Positions 61,023 to 64,000 of a DNA stretch of 64,000 nt are shown here, piece by piece (positions within the stretch are counted from its first letter, which is position 1; every line of letters begins with the position of its first letter). Below the pieces are notes generated by a model. It saw only the letters and a program-made list of their open reading frames with translations, did no database searches and was not told where the DNA came from. Location: positions 575,650-639,649 of the forward strand of contig NZ_JBHRXK010000002.1 of the NCBI RefSeq assembly GCF_042648505.1, given 5' to 3'. The stretch is from Lysobacter_L cavernae. GTDB lineage: Bacteria > Pseudomonadota > Gammaproteobacteria > Xanthomonadales > Xanthomonadaceae. The position numbers were made by a program, and so were the translations under genes.

Positions 61023-62236
61023 ACGCCCCGACCGCGGCGACACGCGCGCCCGCCCTGAGCCACACCGACGGACCGTCCGCCGCCTATGCCGCCGGCGTGG
61101 CCCGCGGCGACTGGAACGACGACCCCGCCCAACACCCGGCGCTGCGCGAGCTCGACCGCATCCACGCGGCGTTGCTCGACCCGCCCAAGCGCAGCTTTTT
61201 CGATGGCCTGCGCGGCAAGTCGCCACCGGCACCACCCGGCCTGTACCTGTGGGGCGGCGTCGGCCGCGGCAAGACCTTCCTGATCGATCTGTTCTTCGAC
61301 GCCCTGCCCCTGAGGGACGTCGCGGTCGCAGGCCGCACCGATGCCCCTCCCCCGCCGGCCGGGAGAGGGGGGGACCGTTCGCAGGGCGAACGGTGGGGTG
61401 AGGGCGGCAAGCGTCGCACCCACTTCCACCGTTTCATGCGCGAAGTCCACGCGCAGCTACGTGCCCATGCCGGCGAGCGCGACCCGCTGGTGACGATCGC
61501 GCGCGACTGGGGCAAGCAGCTGCGTGTGCTGGTGCTGGACGAGTTCTTCGTCAACGACATCGGCGACGCGATGCTGCTCGGACGCCTGCTCGAACACCTG
61601 TTCGCGCAAGGCGTGGCGCTGGTGACCACGTCCAACACCGAGCCCAGGCATCTGTACAAGGACGGCCTGCAGCGCGAGCGCTTCCTGCCGGCGATCGCGC
61701 AGATCGAGCGCCATTGCCGCGTACTCTACCTCGACAGCGCGCAGGACTACCGCCTGCGCGCATTGACGCGCTCGCCGGTCTACCGCGCGCCGCTCGACGG
61801 CGAATCGGAGCGCTGGCTGGCGCAGCGCTGGCACACGCTCACCGCCACCTGCCCGCACGAGGCCGGGCCGTGGTTGATCGACGGCCGCGAGATCCCGGTG
61901 CGCGCGCTCGCCGAAGGCCACGCCTGGTTCGACTTCGCCGCGTTGTGCGAGGGCCCGCGCGCGGCCAGCGACTACATCGAGATCGCGACCGAGTGCCACA
62001 CCGTGCTGCTCGGCGGCATTCCGTTGTTCGACGGCCGCAACGACGATCCGGCGCGACGTTTCGTGCACCTGATCGACGAGTTCTACGACCGCCACGTCAA
62101 CCTGGTGTGCACCGCCGCCGCCGCGCCGCAGGCGCTGTACGCCGGGCAGAAACTCGCGCACGCGTTCGAGCGCACCGCCTCGCGCCTGATCGAGATGCAA
62201 TCGGCGCAATACCTGGCGCTGGAGCACCGCGGCTAG
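61019..62236 (+). CDS. zapE: cell division protein ZapE (AFG1-family ATPase) with a repeat-encoded insertion
   Basis: An AAA+-like ATPase that helps constrict the FtsZ ring under stress. The 405-residue protein has LYLWGGVGRGKTFL (Walker A 79-86), THFHRFMREVH, RVLVLDEFFVNDIGDAMLLGRLLEHLF (Walker B), VTTSNTEPRHLYKDGLQRERFLPAI and a conserved end DEFYDRHVNLV ... EMQSAQYL. Compared with E. coli ZapE, residues about 98-131 (LRDVAVAGRTDAPPPPAGRG and following) are extra. They are encoded by a palindromic repeat inserted in frame just after the Walker A helix. Translationally coupled to the hydrolase. Confidence 0.95.
   Translation: MNAPTAATRAPALSHTDGPSAAYAAGVARGDWNDDPAQHPALRELDRIHAALLDPPKRSFFDGLRGKSPPAPPGLYLWGGVGRGKTFLIDLFFDALPLRDVAVAGRTDAPPPPAGRGGDRSQGERWGEGGKRRTHFHRFMREVHAQLRAHAGERDPLVTIARDWGKQLRVLVLDEFFVNDIGDAMLLGRLLEHLFAQGVALVTTSNTEPRHLYKDGLQRERFLPAIAQIERHCRVLYLDSAQDYRLRALTRSPVYRAPLDGESERWLAQRWHTLTATCPHEAGPWLIDGREIPVRALAEGHAWFDFAALCEGPRAASDYIEIATECHTVLLGGIPLFDGRNDDPARRFVHLIDEFYDRHVNLVCTAAAAPQALYAGQKLAHAFERTASRLIEMQSAQYLALEHRG
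61344..61406. repeat. palindromic repeat inserted in frame in zapE
   Basis: CCCCTCCCCCGCCGGCCGGG with GAGAGGGGGGG (61344-61372) forms one hairpin, and ACCGTTCGC-AGG-GCGAACGGT (61374-61394) a perfect second, then GGGGTGAGGGCG. The arm sequence recurs at 40253-40365 and the distal part at 1050-1080. Intergenic copies of this type are usual; a coding copy is not. Confidence 0.75.
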
Positions 62237-62283
62237 GCCGCGCGTGCCCGGCACCGTCCCGGTGCCGCAGAGGGCTGGCCCGC

Positions 62284-63627
62284 TCAGCCGCGACGCGTGG
62301 CGCGTCCGCTCGTCGCCGCCAGCACCGCGTAGACCACCACCAGCGCGGTCAATGACGCCGCGATCGCCAGCCACTCCCTCTCGGTCAGTGTGGTCAGGAT
62401 CGCCACCATCGCCAGCACCGCCACCACCGGCACCAATGCCCCGCCGGGCAACACCAGCGGCGCGCCGTGGCCCCGCAGGTCGATGGCCTGCGCACGCCAC
62501 GCGGCCACCGCGACCGCGGCGAACACCAGGCAGATCGCGCCGCCGGAAATCAACGCCAGCGCTTCGAAGCTGCCGGCCACTGCCAGCACGATCGCGATGC
62601 CGGCGTGCGCGAACAGGCCCAACTGCGGCACGCGATACTTCGCATCGACCCGAGCGAACGGACGCGGCAGGAAGCCATCGCGACCGAGTGCAAACAGCAG
62701 GCGCGACGACGAGAACAGGTTGCCCATCAGGAAACCGAGCATCGACACGCAGGCGGTGACCAGCAGCACGCCGCGTGCCGGCCCCCACACCGCGCCCGCG
62801 GCGTCGGCGAGCGGCGCATCGCTGCCCGGCAACGCGGCACCTAGCATCCCCTGGCACACCACCTGGAGGCCGACGTACAGCAGCACCACGATCGCGATCG
62901 CGCCCAGCGTGGCGCGCGGCACGTGCGTGGCCGGATCGCGCACTTCACCCGAGGGCACCAGCGCGGTCTCCATGCCCGCGTAGGCAAAGATCACCAGCAT
63001 CAGCGACGAGCCCAGCGCGCTCGACGACGGCAACGCGCTCCAGGAAAAACTGACCTGCTGCCAATCGATGAAGAACAGGCCGAGCGAGGCCAGCAGAAAC
63101 AACGGCAGCAGTACCAGCGCCGCCAACGCCACGATCATGCGCGCGCCGAGCCGCACGCCAAAGGCATTGAGCGCGAACAACAGCGTGTAAGTCGCCGCGA
63201 TGAGCAGGCCGCGCGGCCACGGTTGCGCGAACCAGGGAAACGCATGCGCCGCCTGGCCGGCCAACGCCGCCGCCGCACTGGCACTGGAGGTGACGCTGCA
63301 GATCCACATCAAGGCGCCGGCGAGGAAGCCGGCGAACGGCCCGAAGGTGGCGCTGAGATAGGTGTACGGCCCGCCGGTGGTCGCGGCACGGCTGCCGATC
63401 GCGGCAAAGCACAGCGCGATCGGCACGATCGCCGCCGCCCCCACCACGAACGCCAGCGGCGCGGCCGGGCCCATGCGCGCGGCCAGCAGCGCCGGCAGCA
63501 TGAAAATGCCGACACCGACGACGACGTTGATGATCGACGCCCCCAACTGGAACGTCCCCAGCGTGCGCACCAGCGCGGCCTCGCCCTGCAGCGGCGCGGA
63601 GGAAACAGAGCGGGCAACGTCGGCCAT
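62284..63627 (-). CDS. APC-superfamily amino acid permease
   Basis: A 447-residue protein with twelve predicted TM helices. TM1 has the APC signature GASIINVVVGVGIFMLPALLAARMGPAAPLAFVVG (G-x-G-I-F), then GGPYTYLSATFGPFAGFLAGALMWI and VIFAYAGMETALVPSGEVRDPATHVPRAT (TM6-7, E-x-x-x-P-x-x). This matches basic or general amino acid/polyamine permeases of the APA type; the substrate cannot be told by eye. The ATG at 63627 is chosen because the preceding codons (open to 63666) add a Cys-rich non-conserved leader. Confidence 0.88.
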   Translation of the reverse strand: MADVARSVSSAPLQGEAALVRTLGTFQLGASIINVVVGVGIFMLPALLAARMGPAAPLAFVVGAAAIVPIALCFAAIGSRAATTGGPYTYLSATFGPFAGFLAGALMWICSVTSSASAAAALAGQAAHAFPWFAQPWPRGLLIAATYTLLFALNAFGVRLGARMIVALAALVLLPLFLLASLGLFFIDWQQVSFSWSALPSSSALGSSLMLVIFAYAGMETALVPSGEVRDPATHVPRATLGAIAIVVLLYVGLQVVCQGMLGAALPGSDAPLADAAGAVWGPARGVLLVTACVSMLGFLMGNLFSSSRLLFALGRDGFLPRPFARVDAKYRVPQLGLFAHAGIAIVLAVAGSFEALALISGGAICLVFAAVAVAAWRAQAIDLRGHGAPLVLPGGALVPVVAVLAMVAILTTLTEREWLAIAASLTALVVVYAVLAATSGRATRRG

Positions 63628-63666
63628 CGAGCAATCACGGCATTCAAAGTCGCAGGAGGGTCGCAT

Positions 63667-63900
63667 GACCGGGCCGTTCTTGTCTAAGGCAGCCTCTTTC
63701 TGTCCGATCTGCGCATCAAAGCGATCTGCTTGTCGCCCGGAGCCGGGTGATACCCCGTATCACTTCACGGCTGTGATTTTCCCTGGCGAGGCAAGCATTC
63801 TTTCGATGTAATTGTTTGTTTCTTATTCGAATACCCGCTTGACGTGCCGATTAGCAGATCGGAATACTCCGCCATCCCCGAGCCGGGGTCTATTTGGCGT
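63667..63900. other. A/T-richer intergenic stretch before the insertion sequence
   Basis: No gene is supported. The sequence turns A/T-rich at about 63790-63840 (GATGTAATTGTTTGTTTCTTATTCG), unlike the chromosome around it, and may include the permease promoter on the minus strand. A short CCCCGAGCCGGGG hairpin lies at about 63876-63888. Confidence 0.4.
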
Positions 63901-64000
63901 TAGCAGGCTGCTGAAATACCTCCCACCCGCATAGACTTGTCCCATTACCGTTCTGCTTGCCCCGAGACCTTCGATGCGTGGTGCCGACGTACTGCAAGAA
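63901..64000 (+). mobile_element. left end of an insertion sequence (IS1182/IS5-like), cut by window edge
   Basis: TAGCAGGCTGCTGAAAT at 63901 is the kind of terminal inverted repeat seen at the ends of IS1182-type elements. About 75 bp on, a reading frame starts ATGCGTGGTGCC (MRGADVLQE), as do transposases of this group. Only 100 bp are visible and the right end is outside the window. Confidence 0.55.
63974..64000 (+). CDS. transposase, N-terminal fragment (cut by window edge)
   Basis: Nine codons MRGADVLQE run to the end of the window. This opening is typical of IS1182/IS5-group transposases (M-R-G-x-D-V-x-Q-E). The DDE catalytic residues would lie downstream. The call depends on this short match and on the inverted-repeat-like end before it. 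Confidence 0.5.

Noticed and set aside
61299..61410. Frameshift or sequencing error as the cause of the odd segment in zapE
   Set aside because: The frame is open and correct on both sides, and the inserted DNA matches repeat modules elsewhere in the window, so an in-frame repeat insertion explains it better.

Overview
The window is chromosomal DNA of very high GC content with strong G/C third-position bias. It comes from a gammaproteobacterium of the Xanthomonadales, most likely Xanthomonadaceae/Lysobacteraceae (Lysobacter, Luteimonas or Pseudoxanthomonas-like). The reasons are the gene content (two-subunit glyQS, a bioB-F-H-C operon divergent from comF, membrane-anchored cytochrome c5, rdgC, ttcA, tatABC, tamAB, a large TonB-dependent receptor) and short dispersed palindromic repeats of the kind common in that family. 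I could not run searches. Family calls rest on motifs, length, neighbours and remembered homologues. A few short blocks (about 5600-5660, 11600-11650, 45570-45650, 63790-63900) are distinctly richer in A/T and look regulatory or foreign.

Left part (1-12.7 kb): the 5' end of tdk, a methylglyoxal synthase with two MGS-like domains, a secreted Sel1-type protein, the Rep helicase, a GNAT acetyltransferase and a HAD-family phosphatase lipoprotein. A candidate small RNA ending in a perfect terminator follows. Next is a chaperone-usher fimbrial operon on the minus strand (major subunit, chaperone, usher, tip adhesin). It is preceded by a convincing sigma-54 promoter and a CRP/Clp-type site.

Middle part (12.7-42.5 kb): mostly housekeeping. 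It holds plsB (phospholipid synthesis), ttcA and mnmG (tRNA wobble and thiolation), rdgC, hemH with a translationally coupled hydrolase, and a SYLF lipid-binding protein. tatABC follows, with an RDD membrane protein. Then come glyQS, a 971-residue TonB-dependent receptor, tamA-tamB with a lipoprotein behind them, and a metal-ligand-rich BNR lipoprotein. Upstream of mnmG, on the other strand, a sigma-54-type promoter is followed about 110 nt later by a 13-bp terminator, which suggests a sigma-54-dependent small RNA.

Right part (42.5-64 kb): a Tyr-rich lipoprotein, two DMT-type transporters, a serine/threonine dehydratase-like enzyme and a two-gene sensory cassette (ACT-like plus V4R-like protein followed by a stand-alone MHYT membrane protein). 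The biotin genes bioB-bioF-bioH-bioC follow, with a BirA-like operator lying inside the first codons of the divergent comF. Then come two HdeD-like membrane proteins around a secreted RidA-like protein, ubiA, tRNA-Arg(CCG), cytochrome c5, a secreted ExeM/NucH-like nuclease, a COG2945 hydrolase coupled to zapE, and an APC permease. The window ends in what looks like the left end of an insertion sequence.

A recurring theme is that palindromic intergenic repeats have entered genes and are translated. The clearest cases are a 34-residue insertion in ZapE and a C-terminal tail on BioH.
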